Assembly (NCBI RefSeq): GCF_013366925.1
Contig: NZ_JAALDK010000001.1
Location: 1,743,089-1,807,088 of the forward strand
DNA length: 64,000 nucleotides
Source: Paraburkholderia youngii
Lineage (GTDB): Bacteria; Pseudomonadota; Gammaproteobacteria; Burkholderiales; Burkholderiaceae
Direction of reading: 5' to 3'
Shown here piece by piece: positions 53,928 through 63,138 of the stretch (positions are counted from its first letter, which is position 1; every line of letters starts with the position of its first letter). Under the pieces are notes generated by a model, which saw nothing but the letters and a program-made list of their open reading frames with translations, did not search any database and was not told the origin of the DNA. The translations under genes and the position numbers were made by a program.

Positions 53928-54094
53928 CGGTGTCCGTCGGCACGGCCCAAGGTTCGTTCCTCCCCTATAGAAGCTCGCATTCCGCGCACTTTCACCGAAG
54001 CCGCGCTTCGCATCTGCTTGCCGAAGCCGCGCAACGCCGCCCCGAACACCCCGGGCCCGCAATTTGCTAAATGTGGCGGCGAGGTGACATATAT

Positions 54095-55387
54095 ATGAAC
54101 GACGATAAACTGATCGAGCCGGAATCCGCCGTACGCGACCCCGTCGAGCGATCCTGGATCAGACGCCTGGGCCCCGGCCTGATTACGGGCGCGGCCGACG
54201 ACGATCCATCCGGCATCGGCACTTATTCGCAGGCCGGCGCGCAGTTCGGGTTCAACCTTCTGTGGGTGATCCTGATCACGTATCCGTTGATGACCGCAAT
54301 CCAGCTGGTGAGCGCGCAGATTGGCCGGGTGACCGGCAAGGGCCTCGCGTCGAACATCCGCGCGCATTATCCGGCGTGGCTGCTGTACGGCGCGGTTGCC
54401 CTGCTCGTCGTGGCAAACGTGATCAACATCGCCGCAGACCTATCGGCGATGGGCGCCGCGGCCGGACTGCTGCTCCCAGGTCCGCAGCACCTTTATGTCG
54501 TCGGCCTCGGGACGTTCTCGGTCATCCTGCAGATTTTTGTCCCATACGATAGCTATGCGCGGATTCTGAAGTGGACCGCCGTATCGCTTCTTGCGTACGT
54601 CGCGGTCGCTCTCATCGTGCCCATCCCTTGGGGCGAAGTCGCGCGCGCGATTGTGTTGCCGCGCATCTCGCTGACGTCGGACTATCTGACCATGATCGTC
54701 GCGGTGCTGGGTACGACGATCAGTCCGTATCTATTCTTCTGGCAGGCGTCGCAGGAAGTCGAAGAAATGCGCTCGGCACCTGAACAGGCGCCGCTGCGCC
54801 GCGTGCCGCACCAGGCGCCGGCGCAGTTGCGAAGAATCCGCTTCGACACGTGGGTCGGCATGGGGGTGTCGAACTTCGTTGCATTTTTCATCATGTTGAC
54901 TGCGGCGGCTACGCTGCATCTGCACCACATCGAAGTAAAAACCTCGGCCGATGCCGCGCGAGCGCTCGAGCCGTTTGCCGGGCGTTTTGCTTACGTCCTG
55001 TTTGCGCTCGGCATCATCGGCACCGGCCTGCTCGCACTGCCGGTTCTAGCCGGCTCGGCGGCCTACGCCGCCGCGGGCAGCTTTCGCTGGCGCAGCAGTC
55101 TGGCGTTGCATCTGACGCTCGCGCGCGAATTTTATGCGGTGATCGCACTGGCCATCGTCGGCGGTGTGGCTATCACCTTTATGCATTTCGACCCGATCCG
55201 CGCGCTGTACTGGAGCGCGGTGATCAATGGCGTTACCGCGGTGCCGATCATGGTCGTCATGATGCTGATCGCGCGAAGTCGGCGGGTCATGGGACAGTTC
55301 GCCGTCAAGGGCGTGCTGGCGTGGGGAGGATGGCTCGCAACGCTCGCGATGGCGCTGGCGGCGGTTGGCGTGTTCGTGCCGTCGTAA
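54095..55387 (+). CDS. Nramp-family divalent metal transporter
   Basis: 430 residues, about eleven membrane segments. The Nramp metal site in TM1 is recognisable as GLITGAADDDPSGIGTYSQA (Asp-Pro-Ser-Gly), and TM6 has ISPYLFFWQASQEVEEM. It imports Mn, Fe or a similar cation with protons. ATG 54095 is selected after GGCGAGGTGAC; a start at 54071 would add eight non-conserved residues. Closely related proteins are widespread in Burkholderia and rhizobia. Confidence 0.9.
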   Translation: MNDDKLIEPESAVRDPVERSWIRRLGPGLITGAADDDPSGIGTYSQAGAQFGFNLLWVILITYPLMTAIQLVSAQIGRVTGKGLASNIRAHYPAWLLYGAVALLVVANVINIAADLSAMGAAAGLLLPGPQHLYVVGLGTFSVILQIFVPYDSYARILKWTAVSLLAYVAVALIVPIPWGEVARAIVLPRISLTSDYLTMIVAVLGTTISPYLFFWQASQEVEEMRSAPEQAPLRRVPHQAPAQLRRIRFDTWVGMGVSNFVAFFIMLTAAATLHLHHIEVKTSADAARALEPFAGRFAYVLFALGIIGTGLLALPVLAGSAAYAAAGSFRWRSSLALHLTLAREFYAVIALAIVGGVAITFMHFDPIRALYWSAVINGVTAVPIMVVMMLIARSRRVMGQFAVKGVLAWGGWLATLAMALAAVGVFVPS

Positions 55388-55601
55388 CCAGACGCGTGTT
55401 CACCACGAACCCGGTTTTCGTACGGGAAAACCATGCTTAGCAATTCGCGCCGTACGGGTTGCGCAACGGCAGCCGCATCTGAACTTCCTGGTTATACGTT
55501 CGTCTGAACGGTGCATCTGGCCATCGACAGTGCCGTCACATGCTGACGGTTTGCCGACAACCGCGTGGCCGCTCCCGATCGACGACCAAGGAGGATTGCA
55601 C

Positions 55602-56963
55602 ATGCCGAAGAAGCGTTCAGACGAATCGTCACCCTCACGCGGCAACCGCAGTGGCAGGATTCTCGCCGCGCCGGTTTTCTCGCAGCCGCAGCCCACGCCG
55701 GACCCGCAAACCTTCGTGGTCAGGCACGCATCCGATACCGCGGCCTACAAGGTCATCGACGAACTGAACCGCGAGCACAAGCTGAAGGCGCTGCCGTTTC
55801 CGCCGCCGCGCGGCGGCACCGAGCCCCGGCTGACGTTTGCGGAGGTGGTGAACAACAACCAGCAGCTCATCGATACGATTAGCCAGAGTGGACAGATCGT
55901 CTTTCACGCCACCGGCGATTGCGGCAGTACGAAGGGTCCGGCCACCCAGAACGAAGTCGCGGACAAGATGGTCAGCGACTTCGACGAAGCCGATCCCGCC
56001 GAGGTGCCGCAATTCAACTTTCTGTTGGGCGACATCGTCTACAGCTTTGGCGAGGCGCAGTACTACTACGATCAGTTCTATGAACCGTACCGCAACTACC
56101 ATGCGCCGATTCTCGCCGCTGCCGGCAACCACGACGGAATGGTTTCGCCGTTGAAGCATGAGAAAAGCCTGCAGGCGTTTCTGAGGAACTTTTGCTCCGA
56201 CTGCTTCCAGGTCTCTCCCGACGCGGGCCACCTTTCACGGACCGCGCAAATTCAGCCAGGGGTTTTCTTCACGTTCGAGGCGCCGTTCGTGCGCATCATC
56301 GCGTTGTACAGCAATACGCTCGAGGACCCCGGTGTGATCGCGGACCGTGACATCGGCAACAGTCAGCTGAAGTTCCTGAAAGCGGCGTTATTGCGGGTGA
56401 AGAAAGAGAACTATCGAGGCGCGCTGCTGTTCGCGCATCACCATCCGCCGTATGTGGCGCGCGGGCGTCACGGCTGGAGCGTGGAAATGCAACAGCAGAT
56501 CGACACGGTTTGCGATGAGGTCGGTATCTGGCCACATGCGGACCTCGCGGGACACGCGCACAACTATCAGCGCTTTACGCGAACCCGTTCCGATGGCACC
56601 CACATCCCTTACATCGTTTGTGGCAACGGGGGTCACGCGGTGCAGCAGCTCACCACCAACGGACAGCCGCCGCTTCGCGCGCCGCAGCTGATCCAGGCCG
56701 CGTCGAAAGACACCGATGCGGTCGTCCTTGAAAGCTACGACGACCGCAACTTCGGCTATTTACGGCTCGTCGCCAACGCGAGGCAGTTGCGCATCGAATA
56801 CCATCCCGCGGTCGACGGCCCCAACACGAAAACCCCCGACGATCAGGTGACCATCGATCTGGCCACCCGGCAGGTCGCGCACTATGTCGCTCGCGACTCG
56901 GGCATACCCGCTCTTGCCGAGCGCATTCGTCAATTCGCGCGGGTCCAGCCTCGCGAAGACTGA
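55602..56963 (+). CDS. Metallophosphoesterase
   Basis: 453 residues from ATG 55602, preceded by AAGGAGG. Calcineurin-like motifs occur in order: HATGDCGSTKG, FLLGDIVYSFGE, AGNHDGMV, LFAHHHPPY and AGHAHNYQRF. The first site has GDCG in place of the usual GD.H and may bind metal less typically. No signal peptide is seen. It probably acts on phosphomono- or diesters; the substrate is unknown. The frame is open to 55365, but that part overlaps the transporter end and is not coding. Confidence 0.87.
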   Translation: MPKKRSDESSPSRGNRSGRILAAPVFSQPQPTPDPQTFVVRHASDTAAYKVIDELNREHKLKALPFPPPRGGTEPRLTFAEVVNNNQQLIDTISQSGQIVFHATGDCGSTKGPATQNEVADKMVSDFDEADPAEVPQFNFLLGDIVYSFGEAQYYYDQFYEPYRNYHAPILAAAGNHDGMVSPLKHEKSLQAFLRNFCSDCFQVSPDAGHLSRTAQIQPGVFFTFEAPFVRIIALYSNTLEDPGVIADRDIGNSQLKFLKAALLRVKKENYRGALLFAHHHPPYVARGRHGWSVEMQQQIDTVCDEVGIWPHADLAGHAHNYQRFTRTRSDGTHIPYIVCGNGGHAVQQLTTNGQPPLRAPQLIQAASKDTDAVVLESYDDRNFGYLRLVANARQLRIEYHPAVDGPNTKTPDDQVTIDLATRQVAHYVARDSGIPALAERIRQFARVQPRED

Positions 56964-57111
56964 CAGGTGCGCAACTCGCCTCGATCCGATGCGATCCGCG
57001 GCTCCCGCTGGTTTTCCCGCATTACAGATTCGCGAAGATCTACCGTAATCGTAAAAGTGAGGCGGCTCGCAGCGTTCGAGCCGTCGCTCAACCCGGTAGT
57101 CGGAGAACAGC

Positions 57112-57705
57112 GTGAGATTCAAAGCGGCCTCGTGCCCTAGAAAACGGGCCGCCGGCAAAAAAGAGCTGTCGGTGTCGGTGAACGTGTCCGCGCGTCAGCT
57201 GCGGGATGACTCGCTGGTCGCGATAGTCGACCAGGCGCTGCGAAAACACCGGGTACCGCCGCGCTGCCTGCAGATCGAACTGACCGAAAGCGCGTTGATG
57301 GAATACCCCTCACTCGCGCAGGCAACGTTGATGGCGCTCAAGCGCCTGGGCGTGCGCATCGCCATCGACGACTCCGGAACCGGATACTCGAGCCTGCGCT
57401 ATCTGGCCGATTTTTCGCCGGACATCGTGAAGATCGACCGCTCGTTCACGGCCAGGCTGGGCCGCGACTCGGCGGCCGCGTCGATCGTCCGGGGCATCAT
57501 CCAGATGTCGCACGAACTCGGCATCAAAGTGACGGCCGAAGGCGTCGAAACGAATCAACAGTGGCATGCGCTGCGCGAGGCAGGCTGCGACTTCGTGCAA
57601 GGGTTCTTTTTGACGAAGCCGATGAAGGCGGAGAATCCGGTTCAGTGCGAATACTCTGTGCCCTCGTCAGCAGCAGCCGGGGCAACTAGCTTCTGCTCCC
57701 ATTGA
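57112..57705 (+). pseudogene. C-terminal fragment of an EAL (c-di-GMP phosphodiesterase) domain
   Basis: From about residue 18 the frame reads ELSVSVNVSARQLRDDSLVA, LQIELTESALMEYPSLAQAT, IAIDDSGTGYSSLRYL, DIVKIDRSFT, VTAEGVET and GCDFVQGFFLTKPM, the last two thirds of an EAL domain. The N-terminal part with the EAL motif itself, and any sensor or GGDEF region, is missing; the first 17 residues do not match the family. It is truncated and almost certainly inactive. The 3' end overlaps the LysR gene by 20 bases. Confidence 0.8.
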
Positions 57706-58597
57706 GAAACAGATCCGCGACGACCGAGCGCAGCCAGCGATTGCCGGCTTCGTGATGGTATTTCGCGTGCCAGTGCTGGCGCACCGCGAACCTGTCCACC
57801 GGGAAAGGACACGAATGGACCACGACGTCATTCGCCCGCGCCAGCGTCTCGCCAATGTGGCGGGGCAAGGTAGCAATCAGATCGGTCGACTTGATGATCG
57901 ATCCTAGTCCGAGGAAGCCGGGCAATTCGAGCACGACGTCGCGTTCGATGTTCTCGCGCAATAACGCCTGTTCGAGCAGTTGCCCGCCCGTGCCAGCCGC
58001 AATGACGACATGCCCCTCGCTGCGGTATTGCTTCAGACTCAGCCGCGCACGCACGCGAGGATGATTGCGGTTGGCAAGGCATACCCAGTCCTGCATATAA
58101 AGCTGTTGCTGGTACATACCGCCGCCCAGCCAGGGCACATGCCCGATCGCAAGATCCGCCTCGCCGGATTCGAGCGCCCGCTCCGTATTGCCGTCGATCC
58201 TTGCCGCTTCGAGCCGAACGCCTGGCGCCTGCGCCCGCAAATGCGCCAACATTCGCGGCAGCAGCGTAATGTGGCTCGCGTCAGTCATGCAGATTCGAAA
58301 CCGTCGTTTGGCTGTGGCGGGATCGAAAGATATCTCCCACGCAGCGAACCGGCGCAGCGACTCGAGAATTTCCCTGCACGGTCCGATCAACGCGTCAGCC
58401 TGCGGAGTGGGGGTCATACCGCCCGGCGTGCGAACGAATAACGGGTCCTGCAAATGCTCGCGCAAGCGACCCAACCAGATGCTGACCGTCGGCTGACTTT
58501 GCCCGAGTTGCTCAGCGGCGCGCGTGACACTTCGCACGTCGTAAAGCAGGTCGAAAAGCTGAAGCAGCTTGAGGTCCGGAAGCTCAGTGGTACTCAT
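57686..58597 (-). CDS. LysR-family transcriptional regulator (NodD/LinR-like)
   Basis: 303 residues. The N-terminal HTH reads LKLLQLFDLLYDVRSVTRAA and EQLGQSQPTVSIWLGRLREH; the effector domain begins near FRICMTDASHITLLPRMLA. It belongs to the NodD/SyrM/LinR branch. It follows the five-gene CoA-transferase operon on the same strand after a 97-base gap and is its likely regulator, though co-transcription with its target would be less usual than divergent placement. Confidence 0.9.
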   Translation of the reverse strand: MSTTELPDLKLLQLFDLLYDVRSVTRAAEQLGQSQPTVSIWLGRLREHLQDPLFVRTPGGMTPTPQADALIGPCREILESLRRFAAWEISFDPATAKRRFRICMTDASHITLLPRMLAHLRAQAPGVRLEAARIDGNTERALESGEADLAIGHVPWLGGGMYQQQLYMQDWVCLANRNHPRVRARLSLKQYRSEGHVVIAAGTGGQLLEQALLRENIERDVVLELPGFLGLGSIIKSTDLIATLPRHIGETLARANDVVVHSCPFPVDRFAVRQHWHAKYHHEAGNRWLRSVVADLFLNGSRS

Positions 58598-58694
58598 GGC
58601 GGTATTGTCATTTGCAATATCGCCATTGTATCCATTGCGCTATGCCCCATGAACGGGCGTCCGTGAGCTGGGCCTCCTCGCCCCACCGCATGCA

Positions 58695-59528
58695 TTAAAT
58701 GAGCGGAACGGTCAGCCGGTCGATGATCGCTTGCGTCTGCGGTCGAACGCCGCGCCACCACTCGAACGCTTCGGCAGCCTGCTCGACGAGCATGCCGACG
58801 CCGTCGGCGATGCCCTGCACGCCCGCATTTCGCGCGAGCCGCAGGAACGGCGTGAGCCCCTTTCCATACGCGAGTTCGTACGCGGTTCCTGCTCGGCTGA
58901 ACACGTCCGGGGGAACCGCAGGCAACTGACCGGTCAGGCTCGCCGATGTTGCGTTCACGACGAGGTCGAACTGCCCCATCCCGTCGAGTTCCCGGTAGCC
59001 GCATGCGATCAATGGGCGGCTGCTCGCGACTTGCGCGACCAACGCCTCTGCCTTGCGCACATCCCGATTCACGACGACCAGTTGCGCCGGACGCGCCGCG
59101 ATGAACGGCAGCAACGCGCCACGCACCGCTCCGCCCGCACCCAGCACGAGCACGCGCTTGCCCGCCATCGGCTGAGCGAGGTTCACTTCGATATCGCGCA
59201 CGAGACCGACGCCGTCGAAGTTCTCCGCAATGATCCGGCCGTTTTCGAACTTCAGCGCGTTCACGGCGCCGGCGAGCGTGGCCCGTTCGCTGCGCTCGTC
59301 GGCAATCGCGAACGCCTGCATCTTGAAAGGCGCGGTGACGTTCATGCCTCTGCCGCCCGCGGCGATGAACGTCTTGACGGTCTCGGCGAAAGCATCGGCG
59401 GGCTCGATTGGACCCTGGATCGCCGAGTAGCTGATGTCTTGTCCGGTCGCCTGCGCAAACAGACCGTGAATCAGCGGAGATTTCGTGTGGCCGATCGGAT
59501 TGCCGATCACCGCGTATTGGTCGCTCAT
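58695..59528 (-). CDS. Shikimate/quinate dehydrogenase-family protein
   Basis: 277 residues from ATG 59528. The family signature is clear: VIGNPIGHTKSPLIHGLFA (substrate-binding Ser, catalytic Lys nearby in TAPFKMQAFA), NFDGVGLVRDI and the NADP turn LGAGGAVRGALLP. In AroE the typical motif is NVTxPxK; here NVTAPFK is intact. The genomic context (CoA-transferase, MaoC) suggests a catabolic paralogue rather than the biosynthetic aroE. Its ATG overlaps the stop of the CoA-transferase gene (TGATG). Confidence 0.87.
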   Translation of the reverse strand: MSDQYAVIGNPIGHTKSPLIHGLFAQATGQDISYSAIQGPIEPADAFAETVKTFIAAGGRGMNVTAPFKMQAFAIADERSERATLAGAVNALKFENGRIIAENFDGVGLVRDIEVNLAQPMAGKRVLVLGAGGAVRGALLPFIAARPAQLVVVNRDVRKAEALVAQVASSRPLIACGYRELDGMGQFDLVVNATSASLTGQLPAVPPDVFSRAGTAYELAYGKGLTPFLRLARNAGVQGIADGVGMLVEQAAEAFEWWRGVRPQTQAIIDRLTVPLI

Positions 59529-60748
59529 CACGCACTCCTCTTCGAAAACAGCACGCCCTGGGTCTGCATCGCGTCGATTTCCGCGGCGCTGAAGCCCAAC
59601 GACTGCGCGACTTGCGCGTTGTGCTGACCGAGATCCGGGCCGACTTCGCGGATCGACGTGTCGCAGTCAGAGAAGCGGAACGGCAGGTTAGGCAGGCGCA
59701 GCTTTCCGAAGCGCGGATGGTCTTGCTCGATCACCATGCCACGCGCGACGATCTGCGGATCGTTGACCACTTCATCGATGCGCTGCACTTTTGCGCAAGG
59801 CACGTCGACGCCATCGAGCAGCGCCAGCACGCCGGCGACCGGCCGCGCCGCAACCCACGGCTTCACGACCGCGAGGATTTCGTCGCGATGGGCGTTGCGT
59901 CCGTTCAGGCTGTGGAACCTCGCATCGGTGCCGAAGCCGGCCGGACCGCCGTGCTGTTCGACGAGCGAAGCAAACCGCTTCCACGCATCGTCGACCTGCG
60001 CGGCGATCACGAGATCGCCGTCGGCCGCGCGGAACACGCCGTACAGCGTCGACGTCGGCATGTCGTGCCCCGTCTGCTCGGGCAGCACGCCCTGCATCGT
60101 GTAGCACTGCACCGCGTATTCGTGCATCGACACCAGCGTGTCGTACAACGCCATGTCGATATGCTGGCCGCGACCGCTCTTCACGCGGCCGAGCAAGGCG
60201 GCGTTGATCGCGGCGACCGCGTGAATGCCCGTGTACATATCGCCGAGCGAAATGCGCATCAGCGGCGGCGGTTCGCCGGGACTGCCGACCATCTGCATGA
60301 TGCCGCTCTTCGCCTCGGCGATCAGACCGAAGCCCGCGCGATGCGCGTCGGGCCCGGTGTGACCGTACGCCGAAATCGAGCAGTACACGAGACCCGGATT
60401 GCGTTCGGACAACGCGGCATAGCCGAGGCCCAGCTTGTCGAGCGCACCCGGCCGATAGTTTTCGATGAACACATCGGCCGAATCGCACAGACGCCGCATG
60501 AACTCCTTGCCGCGCGAATCTTTCATGTCGACGCTGACGCCGCGCTTGCCCATGTTCAATTGCAGGAAGTAGGCGCTTTGCTGGTCGTCGAGGATGGTCG
60601 CGTGCTGCCGGCCGGCATCGCCGCTGCCGGGACGCTCCACCTTGATCACTTCGGCGCCGAGCGCCGCGAGGCAGCGGCCCACGTACGGACCAGCAAGAAA
60701 GTGGCTGTAGTCGACGACGCGAATACCTTCGAGGGGGCGGGCTTGCAT
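59528..60748 (-). CDS. Class III (CaiB/BaiF) CoA-transferase
   Basis: 406 residues from ATG 60748. Family motifs: LEGIRVVDYSHFLAGPYVGR, ALGAEVIKVERPGSGD, a nucleophilic Asp in GQHIDMALYDTLVSMHE and the C-terminal FSAAEIDAMQTQGV. It moves CoA between carboxylic acids. The start shares one base with the stop codon of the MaoC gene, so the pair is translationally coupled. The substrate could be a branched or C5 dicarboxylic acid as in some citramalate/itaconate routes; this is speculation from context. Confidence 0.91.
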   Translation of the reverse strand: MQARPLEGIRVVDYSHFLAGPYVGRCLAALGAEVIKVERPGSGDAGRQHATILDDQQSAYFLQLNMGKRGVSVDMKDSRGKEFMRRLCDSADVFIENYRPGALDKLGLGYAALSERNPGLVYCSISAYGHTGPDAHRAGFGLIAEAKSGIMQMVGSPGEPPPLMRISLGDMYTGIHAVAAINAALLGRVKSGRGQHIDMALYDTLVSMHEYAVQCYTMQGVLPEQTGHDMPTSTLYGVFRAADGDLVIAAQVDDAWKRFASLVEQHGGPAGFGTDARFHSLNGRNAHRDEILAVVKPWVAARPVAGVLALLDGVDVPCAKVQRIDEVVNDPQIVARGMVIEQDHPRFGKLRLPNLPFRFSDCDTSIREVGPDLGQHNAQVAQSLGFSAAEIDAMQTQGVLFSKRSA

Positions 60749-61209
60749 CAGTTCGCTCCCGGACGGCGTGGCACCATCAGCCGATGTTCGCCGCGCTGGA
60801 CGACCAGGCCGTCCTGATTGATCAGCTCGGACAGCAGCACGACGATGCCCCAGTCCGGACGGCTGTTGCTCGCGCGCATGTTGCCGACGCGGAACTTGAC
60901 GTGAAGCACGTCGTTGACCTTGATCGGCAGCAGGAAATCCCACGTCCAGCCGAGCGACATGCCTGGCAGGAAGCGATAGTCGCTCTGCGTCTTCAGGCCA
61001 TCCGCGATCGACAGGCCGAACAGCCCGTGCGCGACGATCGAACCGAAGTGGCTCGCGTTCGCATATTCCTCGTCGACGTGCACGGGAGTGTGATCGCCGG
61101 TCAGATCGGCGTAAGCGAGAATGCGTTCTTTGGTGACGGTATAGGTCGGGCTCACGCACTCGTCGCCTTCGTTCGCATCGTCCCAGTACTTTTCGATGAT
61201 CGTGCTCAT
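60748..61209 (-). CDS. MaoC-type (hot-dog fold) dehydratase
   Basis: 153 residues. The hydratase-2 motif is recognisable as YADLTGDHTPVHVDEEYANA, FGSIVAHGLFGLSIADGL, with Asp and His as catalytic candidates. It hydrates or dehydrates a 2-enoyl-CoA. It is located between the VOC gene (three-base gap) and the CoA-transferase gene (one-base overlap), so it presumably acts on the CoA ester made by the latter. Confidence 0.9.
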   Translation of the reverse strand: MSTIIEKYWDDANEGDECVSPTYTVTKERILAYADLTGDHTPVHVDEEYANASHFGSIVAHGLFGLSIADGLKTQSDYRFLPGMSLGWTWDFLLPIKVNDVLHVKFRVGNMRASNSRPDWGIVVLLSELINQDGLVVQRGEHRLMVPRRPGAN

Positions 61210-61212
61210 GCT

Positions 61213-61605
61213 TTACGCCTCCGCGCGTGGATTGATCGCCAGCGCCCGCGCAACGCACGTGGCGGGTTTGGCCTGAATCAGTTCGACCGCGAGTCCATCC
61301 GGCAGGCGCAGCCAGTTGCGCCCTTGCGGCATTTGACTTACGCCGAACGCTTGCGCCGCGGCGAGCGAAGCCTCGATGTCCTCGCACATCACGCCGAGAT
61401 GCGCGAGCCGGCCCTCGGGACCTTCGTAGCGCGGATCACTGATGAACTGCAGTCCACCGAGCGTCCAGTACTGACGCGGCTCGTCGCGCGTGCCATCCAC
61501 CTCGCGCATGGTCATGCCGAAGACCTGTTCGAAGAAGCGGATATGCCAGTGGATGTCCGTCACCCAGATGGCGACGTGCTCCAGATAGGCTTTCGCGCCG
61601 CTCAT
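61213..61605 (-). CDS. VOC-family protein (glyoxalase-like)
   Basis: 130 residues from ATG 61605: one VOC domain with LEHVAIWVTDIHWHIRFFEQ, GGLQFISDPRYEGPEGRLAH and DGLAVELIQAKP. Probable metal ligands are His near residue 10, His in LAHLGVM and Glu in AVELIQ. It may be an epimerase, isomerase or lyase. The gene overlaps the stop codon of the upstream reductase gene (ATGA). Confidence 0.87.
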   Translation of the reverse strand: MSGAKAYLEHVAIWVTDIHWHIRFFEQVFGMTMREVDGTRDEPRQYWTLGGLQFISDPRYEGPEGRLAHLGVMCEDIEASLAAAQAFGVSQMPQGRNWLRLPDGLAVELIQAKPATCVARALAINPRAEA

Positions 61606-62552
61606 GCCGTCGCTCCTTCTCGCTGACGGTCGGTCATCGCGCGCTCGATGCCCTTGATGCACGCGACCAGCGTCGAATTGACCGGCGTCGGCACGCCGAG
61701 GCGCTCGCCCCACCGCACGACCGCTCCGTTGATGAAGTCGATTTCCGTGACCGAGCCTTTTTCGAGGCTCTGCAGCATCGAGGTCTTGAACGCGGGCGAG
61801 AGTCCTTCGGCCGCGAGCGTCCAGGCTTGTTCCGCTTTCGTGATCGAAAGACGGATGCCGGCGGCCTTCGCGACTGCCATCGCTTCTTCGATCGCCGCCA
61901 ACGCGGCGGCTTTCAGAACGGGCTCCTCGTACAGTTGCCCATACGTCAGACCGGTGATGCCGGTGATCGCGCCCGTCGCGACGTTGATCAGCAACTTGTC
62001 CCACATGGTGCCGAGGATGTTGTCGCTGATCGTGGTCGTCAGCCCCGCACTGTTGAACGCGTCGGCGATGGCGCGGACCCGGTCGGTGACCCGGCCATCG
62101 AGCTCGCCGACGATGGTCAGCTTTCCGTTCACGCCCGACTGGATGTGCCCGGGCGCCTTCAGCACGCCGCCCACATAGGTCTTGCCCGCCAGCACGCGCT
62201 CCCGGCCGACGATTTCGCCGAGCACGTCTTCATGGCCGAGGCCGTTTTGCAGCGACAACACGAGCGTGTCGGGTCCGACGAGATCGAGCGCGCCGCGCAT
62301 TGCCGAATCGGTGTGGAAGGACTTGACCAGCACGATGACGAGGTCCACCGGCCCGACTTCGGCGGGGTTCATCGTCGCGCGGACTTTTACGCGGCGTGAG
62401 CCGTTGGCATCGTCGACTAGCAGGCCGTCGCGGCGCATGGCCTCGACGTGCGCCGCGAAGCGGTCGACCAGCCACGTCTGATGGCCGCCTTCAGTCAGCG
62501 CGGAGCCGATCGCGCAACCCAACGCGCCGGCTCCCAGGAATGCGATCTTCAT
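61602..62552 (-). CDS. 2-Dehydropantoate 2-reductase-family protein (ApbA/PanE)
   Basis: 316 residues. The N-terminal NADP fold starts MKIAFLGAGALGCAIGSALTE; Lys and Asn contacts are in IVLVKSFHTDSAM and SLQNGLGHEDVLGEIVGRER; the C-terminal helical domain includes WDKLLINVATGAITGITGLT. It reduces 2-oxo acids. As the first gene of the VOC/MaoC/CoA-transferase/shikimate-dehydrogenase-like operon, it is probably a catabolic homologue rather than the pantothenate enzyme. Confidence 0.88.
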   Translation of the reverse strand: MKIAFLGAGALGCAIGSALTEGGHQTWLVDRFAAHVEAMRRDGLLVDDANGSRRVKVRATMNPAEVGPVDLVIVLVKSFHTDSAMRGALDLVGPDTLVLSLQNGLGHEDVLGEIVGRERVLAGKTYVGGVLKAPGHIQSGVNGKLTIVGELDGRVTDRVRAIADAFNSAGLTTTISDNILGTMWDKLLINVATGAITGITGLTYGQLYEEPVLKAAALAAIEEAMAVAKAAGIRLSITKAEQAWTLAAEGLSPAFKTSMLQSLEKGSVTEIDFINGAVVRWGERLGVPTPVNSTLVACIKGIERAMTDRQREGATA

Positions 62553-62687
62553 AGATGTCTCCGTGATTTAGAGACGAAGATACGATTCCTATCTCATGCT
62601 GGCAATTCAATGAACGCAATAGGGTCATTGCAAATTTTAATGTTACGGTACGCCAGCGGAGGTGGATCAACGTTCCAGTCTTTCCCC

Positions 62688-63008
62688 TCAATGCGTGCGG
62701 ACCGTCTGACCGCTCTGTCCCGCGTTCATCGCCGCGGCTCTGTCCGCTCGATGCATCGCGGCCACCTTCGCTTCCGCGGCCTGAATATCGGCGGGATACG
62801 AACCATCATCGCCCATCGACGGGTTGTATCCCGCCGCTTCCAGCTCCTCGAGTTCGTGCATAACCTCCGCGCGCGTGAGTTGATGCGGCTCGGGCTCCGA
62901 TACAGTTTGCGCCTCCGCGCTTGTGCAGCCCGCCATCATCATCGCACCGGCGAACACGCAGCTCAGTAGCGAGTAAACCGCGTATTGACTCAACGATTCC
63001 GATTTCAT
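62688..63008 (-). CDS. DUF4148 domain-containing lipoprotein-like protein
   Basis: 106 residues. The N-terminus is a signal peptide with a plausible lipobox (GAMMMAGC), and the mature part has the DUF4148 pattern LTRAEVMHELEELEAAGYNP followed by YPADIQAAEAKVAA. Proteins of this kind are numerous in Burkholderia, often found near stress-induced genes; their function is unknown. The ribosome-site region GGAGCAC precedes the ATG. Confidence 0.85.
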   Translation of the reverse strand: MKSESLSQYAVYSLLSCVFAGAMMMAGCTSAEAQTVSEPEPHQLTRAEVMHELEELEAAGYNPSMGDDGSYPADIQAAEAKVAAMHRADRAAAMNAGQSGQTVRTH

Positions 63009-63138
63009 GATGTGCTCCTTTTGACCTGAGAATGTATTCGCGCATCCGTATTCACTTCGGACCGTCTCGTCAGATCGTGAGTGTTACGCGATGCACATCC
63101 GGTAGACGGAGTTTTCTCGTCGGATATTCCCGGTCTTT

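Noticed and set aside
59612-60817. Plus-strand open frame opposite the CoA-transferase gene
   Set aside because: Arg/His-rich translation without motifs; the minus-strand gene is unambiguous.
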